A stretch of 8,149 bases of DNA from Rubrimonas sp036770645 (GCA_036770645.1 DAIPIU010000091.1:1-8149), one strand, 5' to 3'. Counted from the stretch's first letter, positions 1 to 6,815 are shown. The notes: a model not told the origin generated them from the letters alone. Program-made: numbers and translations.

Positions 1-1358
1 GCCGCGCGCTCGCCCGCGAGCCACCCGTCCCACGCGGCGAGCGCCCGCGCGCTCATCGCCCCGGCGCGGGCCTGCTTGCGGGCGGCCTTGCGGCCCTTCG
101 CGCGGCTGTCGACGGGGGGGAACAGGCCGAAATTGACGTTCATCGGCTGGAAGGTCTCGGCCTCGGCGCCGCCCGCGATGTGGGCCAGCAGCGCGCCGTG
201 CGCCGTCTCGGGCGGGGGCGGGCAGGGGGCGCGGCCGAGGCGCTCGGCCGCGGCGAAGCGGCCGGCCAGCAGGCCCATCGCCGCGCTTTCGACATAGCCC
301 TCGACGCCCGTGATCTGGCCGGCGAAACGCAGCCGCGGCTCGGCGCGCAGGCGCATCGACCCGTCGAGCAGGCGCGGGGAATTCAGGAAGGTGTTGCGGT
401 GGATGCCGCCGAGACGGGCGAAGCGCGCGTCTTCCAGCCCCGGGATCATCCGCAGCACCTCGGCCTGCGCGCCGTGCTTCATCTTGGTCTGGAAGCCGAC
501 GAGGTTGTAGAGCGTGCCGAGCGCGTTGTCGCGGCGCAGCTGCACCACGGCCCAGGGCTTGTCATCCGGCGCATGCGGGTTGGTCAGGCCGACCGGCTTC
601 ATCGGGCCGTGGCGCAGGGTCTCGCGGCCGCGGGCGGCCATCACCTCGACCGGCAGGCAGCCCTCGAAATAGGGGGTGTCGCGCTCCCAGTCCTTGAAGG
701 CGCCGACCGGGGCGGCCACCAGCGCGTCGACGAAGGCCTCGTAGGTCGCGCGGTCCATCGGGCAGTTGAGGTAGGCGGTGCGGTCGGCCTCGGTCTCGCC
801 CTTGTCGTAGCGGCTCTGGAACCAGGCCTTCGACAGGTCGATGCTGTCGAAATGCACGATGGGCGCGATGGCGTCGAAGAAGGCCAGCGCGTCCTCGCCG
901 GTGCGCGCACGGATCGCCTGCGCCAGATCCGGCGCGGTCAGCGGCCCGGTGGCGACGATGACCGAGGTCCACGCCTCGGGCGGCCAGCCCACCTCGCCGG
1001 TCTCGACCGTCACGTTGGGGTGGGCGCGCAGGGCGGCGGTCACGCTTGCCGCGAAGGGGTCGCGGTCCACGGCCAGCGCGCCGCCGGCGGGCAGGCGGTG
1101 GCGGTCGGCCATCGCCATGACGAGGGAACCCGCGCGCCGCATCTCGGCGTGCAGCAGGCCCACGGCGTTGGTCTCGGCATCGTCCGAGCGGAAGGAGTTC
1201 GAGCACACCATCTCGGCGAAATCGCCGGTCCGGTGCGCCTCGGTGCCGCGCAGGGGGCGCATCTCGTGCAGCACCACGCGGGCGCCGGCCTGCGCCGCCT
1301 GCCATGCGGCCTCGGATCCGGCCATGCCGGCCCCGACGATGTGGATGGGTTCGCTCAT
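1..1358 (-). CDS. trmFO: Methylenetetrahydrofolate--tRNA-(uracil-5-)-methyltransferase TrmFO (3' end cut by window edge)
   Basis: This flavoprotein makes 5-methyluridine at position 54 of the tRNA T-loop, using methylenetetrahydrofolate as carbon donor and FAD(H2) as reductant. It is cytoplasmic. The ATG at 1358-1356 opens a protein that begins directly with an FAD-binding Rossmann motif (IVGAGMAGSEA, residues 7-17). The two cysteines known to matter in TrmFO are both present: Cys52 in EMVCSNSFR and Cys199 in YLNCPM. Further family-like blocks are YFEGCLPVEVMA, GLTNPH, YNLVGFQTKM and VNFGLFPP. About 452 codons are visible and the end reads AWDGWLAGERA, so only a short tail is missing; the family is usually about 435-480 residues. 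A GAGGG lies two bases before the ATG, a short spacing. It diverges from upp. An overlapping frame starting at 1368 gives arginine-rich nonsense and was discarded. Confidence 0.95.
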   Translation of the reverse strand, partial: MSEPIHIVGAGMAGSEAAWQAAQAGARVVLHEMRPLRGTEAHRTGDFAEMVCSNSFRSDDAETNAVGLLHAEMRRAGSLVMAMADRHRLPAGGALAVDRDPFAASVTAALRAHPNVTVETGEVGWPPEAWTSVIVATGPLTAPDLAQAIRARTGEDALAFFDAIAPIVHFDSIDLSKAWFQSRYDKGETEADRTAYLNCPMDRATYEAFVDALVAAPVGAFKDWERDTPYFEGCLPVEVMAARGRETLRHGPMKPVGLTNPHAPDDKPWAVVQLRRDNALGTLYNLVGFQTKMKHGAQAEVLRMIPGLEDARFARLGGIHRNTFLNSPRLLDGSMRLRAEPRLRFAGQITGVEGYVESAAMGLLAGRFAAAERLGRAPCPPPPETAHGALLAHIAGGAEAETFQPMNVNFGLFPPVDSRAKGRKAARKQARAGAMSARALAAWDGWLAGERA

Positions 1359-1404
1359 GCCCTCGCATGTTCCCGGTTCGCGCGCCGGGCGCAAGGGGTG
1401 CGCC

Positions 1405-1434
1405 TCGACGCGCCGCGCGGCGCGCGGCTATGGT
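1405..1434 (+). promoter_or_regulatory. Candidate sigma-70-type promoter for upp
   Basis: TCGACG at 1405-1410 matches the -35 consensus at 4 of 6 positions. An 18-base spacer separates it from TATGGT at 1429-1434, the only AT-containing hexamer in this very GC-rich gap. The predicted start of transcription, near 1441, leaves a leader of about 26 bases before the upp ATG at 1467. It was found by eye only. Confidence 0.35.
1409..1424. repeat. Perfect 16-bp GC palindrome inside the upp promoter spacer
   Basis: CGCGCCGCGCGGCGCG is its own reverse complement and has no spacer. It falls between the candidate -35 and -10 boxes of upp. It could be an operator, but palindromes made only of G and C arise easily by chance at this base composition. 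Confidence 0.4.
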
Positions 1435-1466
1435 CCGGGGCCGTTCGCCCCGCGAGGATCCCTCCG

Positions 1467-2093
<627 letters not shown>

Positions 2094-2094
2094 C

Positions 2095-2138
2095 GGGGGC
2101 GGCGTTCGGTCCTGCCCCCCTGTCCGAGGTGGGGACAG
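2095..2138 (+). terminator. Tandem GC-rich hairpins after upp (possible terminator)
   Basis: Directly after the upp stop, GGGGGC (2095-2100) can pair with GCCCCC (2114-2119), and CTGTCC (2120-2125) can pair with GGACAG (2133-2138) around a 7-base loop. Only TT follows, with no real U-tract, so this is a weak intrinsic terminator or an mRNA 3'-end stabiliser. The convergent allA stop lies about 45 bases further on, so one element could serve both strands. Confidence 0.4.
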
Positions 2139-2160
2139 TTGGAATCATTGCCGTTTCTTG

Positions 2161-2197
2161 GTGAACATCCGTGAACCGGCTAATCATCCGTGACCGG
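2161..2197. repeat. Short imperfect tandem repeat spanning the allA stop codon
   Basis: CATCCGTGA occurs at 2166-2174 and again at 2185-2193, each followed by a CCGG with or without one extra A. GTGAAC also occurs at 2161 and 2171. On the minus strand this reads as CCGGT(T)CACGGATG twice, the first copy containing the last codons and part of the stop of allA. It looks like a small local duplication. Confidence 0.45.
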
Positions 2198-2699
2198 GGC
2201 CGGTTCCGGGCGGCCGGTCCGCGCCGTCGAGGTCGATCCCGACCGGCGCCGCGAAGGCGGCCTCGTCGCAGTTCGGGCCCGGGCCGGCGCGGTCGGCCAC
2301 GAGGAAATCCTGCGGCTGCCCGATCACCAGCAGGGGGTGGTGCCAGACCCCGCGCCCGTACTGCACGCCCTGGTCGCCGCGGGCGATGAACACGCGCAGC
2401 GCCTGCGCCTCCGGGCTTTCGGCCACGGCGACCAGCCAGGGCCGGGGCGCGAGCGGCACGAAGGTCTGGGTGCCGAGCGGATGGCGTTCGAGCATCTCCA
2501 GCACCAGCGGGCGGGGCAGGCCGCGGAAGATCGACAGGATCGCCGCGCCGTCGGGCCCCGCATCGACGGTCGCCAGCGCGTCGAAGCGGGTGGTGAAGCC
2601 GCCGTTGATCGGGCGCGCGGTGGCGGGGTCGGCCTCGATGACGGCGCCGAATGGCGCGAAAGCGGCGGCGGTCAGCGGCTCGGGGCGCAGCCGCCTCAA
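2184..2699 (-). CDS. allA: Ureidoglycolate lyase AllA
   Basis: Cleaves (S)-ureidoglycolate to glyoxylate and urea, the last step in recovering carbon from allantoate. The proposed start is TTG at 2699-2697, giving 171 residues; AllA proteins are usually about 160-170. It is favoured because the protein then begins RRLRPEPLTAAAFAPFGAVIE, the usual AllA N-terminus, and because no ATG or GTG in frame offers such a start. The TTG overlaps the uraD stop in the string TTGA, giving a 4-base overlap. Other family features are the PINGG segment (residues 30-34), HPLGTQTFVPL, VFIARGDQGVQYGRGVWHHPL with the histidine pair at 120-121, and CDEAAF near the end. It is the last gene of the puuE-uraD-allA operon and converges on upp. 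Only GGGGG-type purines precede the start, so translation is probably coupled to uraD. Confidence 0.93.
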   Translation of the reverse strand: MRRLRPEPLTAAAFAPFGAVIEADPATARPINGGFTTRFDALATVDAGPDGAAILSIFRGLPRPLVLEMLERHPLGTQTFVPLAPRPWLVAVAESPEAQALRVFIARGDQGVQYGRGVWHHPLLVIGQPQDFLVADRAGPGPNCDEAAFAAPVGIDLDGADRPPGTGPGHG

Positions 2700-3220
2700 G
2701 CCGCGGCCCCCGCCATCGCCTCGAGCCGCAGCCGCGCGATGCGGTGGACCTGCTCCAGCGCCGTCGCGAATTCGGTCGTGCGGTCGTTCCGCAGCCGGGC
2801 GCGGAAGGCCGCGAGGATGTCCGCGCGCGTCAGGCCGCGCACGGCGATGATGAACGGGAAATGGAAGGTCGCGAGGTAAGCGGCGTTGAGGCTGCGGAAT
2901 TCCGCCAGCTCCTCCGGCGTGCAGCGGTCGAGGCCCGCGCCTGCCTGCTCGGACGCGCTGTCGGGCGACAGGTCGCCGTCGAGCGCAAGGCGACCCGCGA
3001 GATCCGGGTGGGCGCGCAGCAGGCCGAGCTTCGTGGCTTCGTCCGCGGCGTCGACATGGCGCGCCATGGCATCGGCGAGCGCCGCCGGATCGTCCGCCGC
3101 CTCGCCCGCGTCCCAGACCGTCGCGGCGACCCAGGGGGAGTGTTCGTAGACGCCGCCGAAACGGGCGATGAAGCCGTCGCGGTTCAGGGCGGAAGGGGGA
3201 TCGCGGCGAAAGGCGGTCAT
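2696..3220 (-). CDS. uraD: 2-oxo-4-hydroxy-4-carboxy-5-ureidoimidazoline (OHCU) decarboxylase UraD
   Basis: Decarboxylates OHCU, the hydrolysis product of 5-hydroxyisourate, stereospecifically to S-allantoin in the cytoplasm. The protein has 174 residues, a normal length. Family landmarks are GGVYEHSPWVA (residues 22-32), the block LLRAHPDLAGR (67-77) with His71 as the likely catalytic histidine, FHFPFIIAVRG, and NDRTTEFATALEQVHRIARLRL near the C-terminus. The ATG at 3220 shares the string ATGA with the stop of puuE (4-base overlap), and a GGAG lies five bases upstream inside puuE. Its own stop overlaps the allA start. This packing means the three enzymes are made from one message in near-fixed ratio. 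Its partner, 5-hydroxyisourate hydrolase, is not encoded in the window. Confidence 0.96.
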   Translation of the reverse strand: MTAFRRDPPSALNRDGFIARFGGVYEHSPWVAATVWDAGEAADDPAALADAMARHVDAADEATKLGLLRAHPDLAGRLALDGDLSPDSASEQAGAGLDRCTPEELAEFRSLNAAYLATFHFPFIIAVRGLTRADILAAFRARLRNDRTTEFATALEQVHRIARLRLEAMAGAAA

Positions 3221-4143
3221 GCGGGCTCCGGACGGAACGGGTGGGTCTCGCGCCAGTGGCGGGCGATGGCGTCGCGGCGGCAGGCCCAGACGCCGTCATG
3301 CCCCAGCGCGTAGTCGAGGAAGCGCCGCAGCGCCATGAAACGCCCGGGCCGCCCGATCAGGCGGGCGTGCAGGCCGACCGACATCATCTTCGGCGACGTC
3401 TCGCCCTCGCCCAGCAGGCAGTCGAAGGCGTCGCGCAGGTAATCGTAGAACTGCTGGCCGCTGGCGAAGCCCTGCACGGTCGCGAACTTCATGTCGTTGC
3501 AATCCAGCGTGTAGGGCACCACCAGATGGCCGTCAGATGCAGGCTGCACCCGGCTGTAGAACGGAAGGTCGTCGGAATAGTCGTCGGCATCGTACAGGAA
3601 GCCGCCATATTCGGCCACAAGCCGGCGGGTGTTCTGCGAGGTGCGGCCGGTGTACCAGCCCAGCGGCCGCGACCCGCACAGGTCGGTCAGGATCTCCATC
3701 GACCGCGCGATGTGCTCGCGCTCCACATCCTCCGGCATGCCGTCATGGTCGATCCAGCGCAGGCCGTGGCAGGCGATCTCGTGCCCGTCCGCCAGCGCCC
3801 GCTCGACCAGCCAGGGCGTGCGGGCGGCCGCGCTGGCCACCGCGAACAGCGTCAGCGGCACGCCGCGGTCGCGGAACAGGTCGAGGATGCGCCAGGCCCC
3901 GGCGCGCGAGCCGTATTCGTAGGTCGATTCCATCGTCATGTGGCGCGCGCCGGGGAAGGCGCGGGCCCCGACGATCTCGGACAGGAAGGTCTCGGACGCC
4001 GCGTCGCCGTGCAGCACGCAGTTCTCGCCGCCCTCCTCGAGGTTGAGGACGAATTGCAGCGCCAGCTTCGCGCCGCCCGGCCAGCGCGGGTTCGGCCGGG
4101 CGTCGCCATAGCCGTAGAGGTCGCGGGGATACGAATCGGTCAT
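3217..4143 (-). CDS. puuE: Allantoinase PuuE (polysaccharide-deacetylase superfamily)
   Basis: Hydrolyses allantoin to allantoate. PuuE is an allantoinase recruited from the NodB/polysaccharide deacetylase fold and unrelated to the metal-dependent amidohydrolase AllB; the studied Pseudomonas enzyme was reported to work without metal. The ATG at 4143 gives 308 residues, typical of the family, and the N-terminus YPRDLYGYGDARPNPRWPGGA is characteristic. Other blocks are LQFVLNLEEGGE (29-40), YEYGSRAGAWR (75-85), the deacetylase-fold strand GHEIACHGLRW (120-130), GWYTGRTSQNT (162-172), YDADDYSDDLP (184-194), and MSVGLHARLIGRPGR near the C-terminus. The frame is open up to 4257, but the extra 38 residues look like translated promoter. 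No Shine-Dalgarno sequence is visible before the ATG, and the candidate promoter places transcription start at or very near the ATG. First gene of the operon; overlaps uraD by 4 bases. Confidence 0.96.
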   Translation of the reverse strand: MTDSYPRDLYGYGDARPNPRWPGGAKLALQFVLNLEEGGENCVLHGDAASETFLSEIVGARAFPGARHMTMESTYEYGSRAGAWRILDLFRDRGVPLTLFAVASAAARTPWLVERALADGHEIACHGLRWIDHDGMPEDVEREHIARSMEILTDLCGSRPLGWYTGRTSQNTRRLVAEYGGFLYDADDYSDDLPFYSRVQPASDGHLVVPYTLDCNDMKFATVQGFASGQQFYDYLRDAFDCLLGEGETSPKMMSVGLHARLIGRPGRFMALRRFLDYALGHDGVWACRRDAIARHWRETHPFRPEPA

Positions 4144-4149
4144 GCCGCG

Positions 4150-4178
4150 AGGAAACGCGTGCGCGCCCCCCGCGTCAA
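4150..4178 (-). promoter_or_regulatory. Candidate puuE-uraD-allA promoter (possibly leaderless)
   Basis: On the minus strand TTGACG (4178-4173) matches the -35 consensus at 5 of 6 positions. A 17-base spacer leads to TTTCCT (4155-4150), a weak -10. Six bases then separate it from the ATG at 4143, so the predicted transcription start coincides with the start codon. This agrees with the absence of a Shine-Dalgarno motif. The -10 match is poor (3 of 6), so another promoter further upstream in the gap remains possible. Confidence 0.35.
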
Positions 4179-4217
4179 ATGGCGCGACGGTCCCCGCGCC
4201 GCGGTGCCGCATCGCCC

Positions 4218-4246
4218 TTGCCGACGATGCTGCCGCGCCGCAGCAT
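4218..4246 (+). promoter_or_regulatory. Candidate puuD promoter overlapping the inverted repeat
   Basis: TTGCCG at 4218-4223 (4 of 6 to the -35 consensus) and CAGCAT at 4241-4246 (3 of 6 to -10) are separated by 17 bases. The predicted start near 4253 gives a leader of about 22 bases that includes the GGAG at 4265-4268. The spacer and the -10 lie within the inverted repeat at 4225-4248. The match is weak and relies on position. Confidence 0.25.
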
Positions 4247-4248
4247 CG
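4225..4248. promoter_or_regulatory. Perfect 9+9 inverted repeat in the divergent puuE/puuD control region (candidate operator)
   Basis: CGATGCTGC (4225-4233) is followed after six bases by its exact reverse complement GCAGCATCG (4240-4248). Half-site centres are 15 bp apart. It ends 26 bases before the puuD ATG and lies 82 bases upstream of the puuE ATG. It contains A/T bases at symmetric positions, which makes it less likely to be a base-composition accident than the GC-only palindromes nearby. It fits a dimeric regulator site controlling both transcripts, but as RNA it could also fold into a stable 5'-leader hairpin if transcription starts upstream. The regulator gene is not in the window. 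Confidence 0.55.
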
Positions 4249-4274
4249 GGTCCGCATAGGGAACGGAGACGGGA

Positions 4275-5459
4275 ATGCTGCAGGAGTGGCTGTCGCTGTT
4301 GCTGCGCTGGGCGCACATCGTGGCGGGGATCGGCTGGATCGGCTCGAGCTTCTACTTCATGTGGCTGGACGCCAGCCTGAAGCGCGCGGCCGACACGCCC
4401 GCCGGGGCCAAGGGCGACAGCTGGTCGGTGCATGGCGGCGGATTCTACCATGTGCGCAAATACGCCGTGGCCCCGGAGGCGATGCCCGGCGACCTGCACT
4501 GGTTCAGATGGGAAAGCTACCTCACCTGGCTCAGCGGCTTCGCGCTGCTGGCGGTGATCTATTACTGGGGGGCGAGCAGCTTCCTCGTCGGGCGCGACAG
4601 CGGCCTGTCGCCGTCGCAGGCGGTGCTGGTGTCGATGGCGTCGCTGGGCGTCGGCTGGGCGGTTTATGACCGGCTGTGCAAGTCGCCGCTGAAATCCGAC
4701 CCGGTGAAGGTGTTCGCGGTGCTGTTCGCCTTCATCCTTGCGATGGGGTGGTTCTACTATCAGGTGTTCTCGCCCCGCGCGGCCTTCCTGCACATCGGCG
4801 CGATGATCGCCACGCTGATGTCGGGCAACGTGTTCTTCGTGATCGTGCCCAACCAGCGCATCGTGGTCGAGGACCTGAAGGCGGGCCGCGTGCCCAAGGC
4901 CGAATACGGCGCGATCGCCAAGCTGCGGTCCACGCACAACAACTATCTGACGCTGCCGGTCGTGTTCATGATGATCTCGAACCATTACCCGATGACCTTC
5001 GGCCATCCGTGGCCGCTGGTGATCGTCGCCTGCGTGCTGGGCCTGGGCGTGATCGTGCGCAACTGGTTCAACCGCCACGAGGCGGGCGAGACGGGCAGGG
5101 GCGTCGCGTGGCAGTGGCCGGCGGCGGCGGCGGTGGCGGTGTTCCTGATCGCCTTCACGTCGTGGCGGCCCGGGCCGGCCGTGGCGGTCGCGCAGGCCGT
5201 GACCACGCCGCAGGCGCTGGCCATCGCGCAGACCCATTGCGCCGCCTGCCACGCCGAGCGCCCGACCCATGAGGGCTTCGAGGAGGCCCCGGGAGGCGTG
5301 ATGCTGCACACGGCCGAGCTGCTGAAGCTGCACGCGCGGCAGGTGATGGCGCAGGCGGTGATGACCGACGCCATGCCGCTGGGCGACGAGACCGGCATGA
5401 CCGCGGAGGAGCGCGCGGCGCTGGGGGCCTGGATCGCGGCGGGCATGCCCGATGGCTGA
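4275..5459 (+). CDS. puuD: Membrane-bound cytochrome c-fused urate oxidase PuuD
   Basis: Oxidises urate to 5-hydroxyisourate. The family couples an integral membrane urate oxidase domain to a C-terminal cytochrome c, so electrons can go to the respiratory chain rather than to O2 with H2O2 release. The protein has 394 residues. Eight hydrophobic helices can be drawn at about 5-30, 83-105, 114-134, 146-165, 170-192, 222-238, 246-264 and 281-297. The loops after helices 1, 3, 5 and 7 are rich in Lys/Arg (for example DRLCKSPLKSDPVK), which by the positive-inside rule puts both ends in the periplasm, as a c-type cytochrome requires. The haem motif is C322-AA-C325-H326, with Met367 of AMP the likely distal ligand. 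The N-terminal WAHIVAGIGWIGSSFYFMWLD and the VPNQR and STHNNYLTLPVVFMM blocks are family-typical. GGAG sits six bases before the ATG. The last 8 bases overlap the next gene. Confidence 0.95.
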   Translation: MLQEWLSLLLRWAHIVAGIGWIGSSFYFMWLDASLKRAADTPAGAKGDSWSVHGGGFYHVRKYAVAPEAMPGDLHWFRWESYLTWLSGFALLAVIYYWGASSFLVGRDSGLSPSQAVLVSMASLGVGWAVYDRLCKSPLKSDPVKVFAVLFAFILAMGWFYYQVFSPRAAFLHIGAMIATLMSGNVFFVIVPNQRIVVEDLKAGRVPKAEYGAIAKLRSTHNNYLTLPVVFMMISNHYPMTFGHPWPLVIVACVLGLGVIVRNWFNRHEAGETGRGVAWQWPAAAAVAVFLIAFTSWRPGPAVAVAQAVTTPQALAIAQTHCAACHAERPTHEGFEEAPGGVMLHTAELLKLHARQVMAQAVMTDAMPLGDETGMTAEERAALGAWIAAGMPDG

Positions 5460-6810
5460 GCCGCGCACGCTGCTGGTCCGCGACGCCGCCGTGCTGGTGA
5501 CGATGGACGGCGCGCGGCGCGAGATCGCGGGGGGCGGCCTGTTCGCCCGCGGCGGCGCGATCGAGGCGGTGGGGCCGACGGCGGACCTGCCGCGCGCGGC
5601 CGACGACATTGTGGACGCGCGCGGCTGCGTCGTCGTGCCCGGCCTCGTGAACACGCACCACCACCTGTTCCAGACGCTGACCCGCGCGGTGCCGGCCGCG
5701 CAGGACGCGCTGCTGTTCGGCTGGCTGCAGGCGCTCTATCCCGTCTGGGCGCGGATGGGGCCGGAGCATGTGCGCGTCTCGGCCATGGCGGGGCTCGCGG
5801 AACTGGCGCTGTCGGGCTGCTCCACCGCCTCGGACCATCTGTATCTGTTCCCGAACGGCGCGCGGCTTGACGACAGCATCGAGGGCGCGCGGGCGGTGGG
5901 GCTGCGCCTGCACGCCACCCGCGGGGCGATGTCGATCGGGCAGAGCCGGGGCGGCCTGCCGCCCGATGCGCTGGTCGAGGACGAGGCGGCGATCCTGGAC
6001 GACTGCGCCCGCGTGGTCGACGCCTTCCACGACCCCGCGCCGGGCGCGATGCTGCGGGTCGGCATCGCGCCGTGCTCGCCCTTCTCGGTCAGCCGCGAGC
6101 TGATGCGCGACGCCGCGATCCTGGCGCGCGGGAAGGGGGTGATGCTCCACACCCACCTCGCCGAGAACGACGAGGACGTGGCGTATTCGCTGGACCGCTT
6201 CGGCTGCCGGCCGGGGCAATACGCCGAGGATCTCGGCTGGACGGGCCCCGATGTCTGGCACGCGCATTGCGTGAAGCTGGACGGCGCCGAGATCGGGCTG
6301 TTCGCCCGCAGCGGCACCGGTGTCGCGCATTGCCCCTGCTCGAACATGCGCCTCGGCTCCGGCATCGCGCCGGTGCGGGCGATGCGCGATGCGGGCGTCA
6401 AGGTCGGGCTGGGGGTGGACGGGTCGGCCTCGAATGACGCGGGCGACCTGATGGCCGAGGCGCGCGCGGCGATGCTGCTGCAGCGGGTCGGGCGCGGGGC
6501 GGACGCGATGGCGGCGCGCGAGGCGCTGGAGATCGCGACGCTGGGCGGCGCCCGGGTGCTGGGGCGCGACGATCTGGGCGCGCTGGAGGTCGGGCGTCGG
6601 GCGGATTTCGCGCTGTTCCCGCTGGATGCCCCCGCCATGGCCGGGGCCTGGGATCCGGTGGCGGCGCTGGTGCTGTGCGGGCCACAGCGGGCGCGGGAGC
6701 TGTGGGTCGAGGGGCGGGCGGTGGTGCGCGAGGGGCGGCTCGCCACGCTCGACCACGGCGCGCTGCTGGCGCGGGCGCGGGCGCTGGCGGCGGGGCTGGC
6801 GGCGGGGTGA
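5452..6810 (+). CDS. 8-oxoguanine deaminase-like amidohydrolase (8-oxoguanine to urate)
   Basis: Metal-dependent amidohydrolase of the cytosine/guanine deaminase branch, 452 residues. Likely reaction: 8-oxoguanine + water gives urate + ammonia. The metal site is readable: H69 and H71 (NTHHHLFQTLTRAVPAAQD), H235 with the catalytic Glu238 (HTHLAENDED), H272 (HAHCVKL), and D323 in GLGVDGSASNDAGDLM. The block GVAHCPCSNMRLGSGIAPV and the NTHHHLFQ/VPAAQDA region resemble the family typified by Pseudomonas aeruginosa Pa0142, an experimentally assigned 8-oxoguanine deaminase. Many relatives are mislabelled hydroxyatrazine ethylaminohydrolase or atrazine chlorohydrolase-like. Its ATG lies in the last 8 bases of puuD (ATGGCTGA), so it is almost certainly co-translated with the enzyme that consumes its product, which supports a urate-forming activity. 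Guanine deamination (to xanthine) cannot be excluded from sequence alone. There is no signal peptide, so it acts in the cytoplasm. Confidence 0.85.
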   Translation: MAEPRTLLVRDAAVLVTMDGARREIAGGGLFARGGAIEAVGPTADLPRAADDIVDARGCVVVPGLVNTHHHLFQTLTRAVPAAQDALLFGWLQALYPVWARMGPEHVRVSAMAGLAELALSGCSTASDHLYLFPNGARLDDSIEGARAVGLRLHATRGAMSIGQSRGGLPPDALVEDEAAILDDCARVVDAFHDPAPGAMLRVGIAPCSPFSVSRELMRDAAILARGKGVMLHTHLAENDEDVAYSLDRFGCRPGQYAEDLGWTGPDVWHAHCVKLDGAEIGLFARSGTGVAHCPCSNMRLGSGIAPVRAMRDAGVKVGLGVDGSASNDAGDLMAEARAAMLLQRVGRGADAMAAREALEIATLGGARVLGRDDLGALEVGRRADFALFPLDAPAMAGAWDPVAALVLCGPQRARELWVEGRAVVREGRLATLDHGALLARARALAAGLAAG

Positions 6811-6815
6811 GCCCG

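Noticed and set aside
562..1368. Minus-strand 268-residue frame overlapping trmFO
   Set aside because: Shifted shadow of trmFO with arginine-rich low-complexity sequence; the conserved TrmFO motifs are all in the frame starting at 1358.
180..1466. Long plus-strand open frame running from 180 in frame into upp
   Set aside because: It is antisense to trmFO, has no family-like blocks and is Arg/Gly/Ala/His-rich. The GC bias removes stops; real upp homology begins exactly at the ATG at 1467 with a good ribosome binding site.
2190..2879. Plus-strand frame opposite allA/uraD
   Set aside because: Shadow of the two minus-strand genes, which carry clear family motifs.
4194..4204. CCGCG-C-CGCGG palindrome in the puuE/puuD gap
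   Set aside because: Too short and GC-only to stand out in this composition, unlike the 9+9 repeat at 4225-4248.
4144..4257. N-terminal extension of PuuE by 38 residues
   Set aside because: The extension would be read through the inverted repeat and promoter region and does not resemble PuuE; the family N-terminus starts at the ATG at 4143.
3241..4380. 379-residue plus-strand frame opposite puuE
   Set aside because: Antisense shadow of puuE that also crosses the control region into puuD; no recognisable protein features.
5238..5459. Free-standing small cytochrome c gene downstream of a membrane protein
   Set aside because: The CAACH segment is in one uninterrupted frame with the membrane domain, and this fusion is the normal architecture of PuuD.
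4140..5654. 504-residue minus-strand frame opposite puuD
   Set aside because: Shadow; the plus strand encodes eight membrane helices with a haem motif, and the antisense product is His/Arg/Gln-rich.
5155..6756. 533-residue minus-strand frame opposite the deaminase
   Set aside because: Shadow; all metal-site motifs are on the plus strand and the antisense frame is low-complexity.
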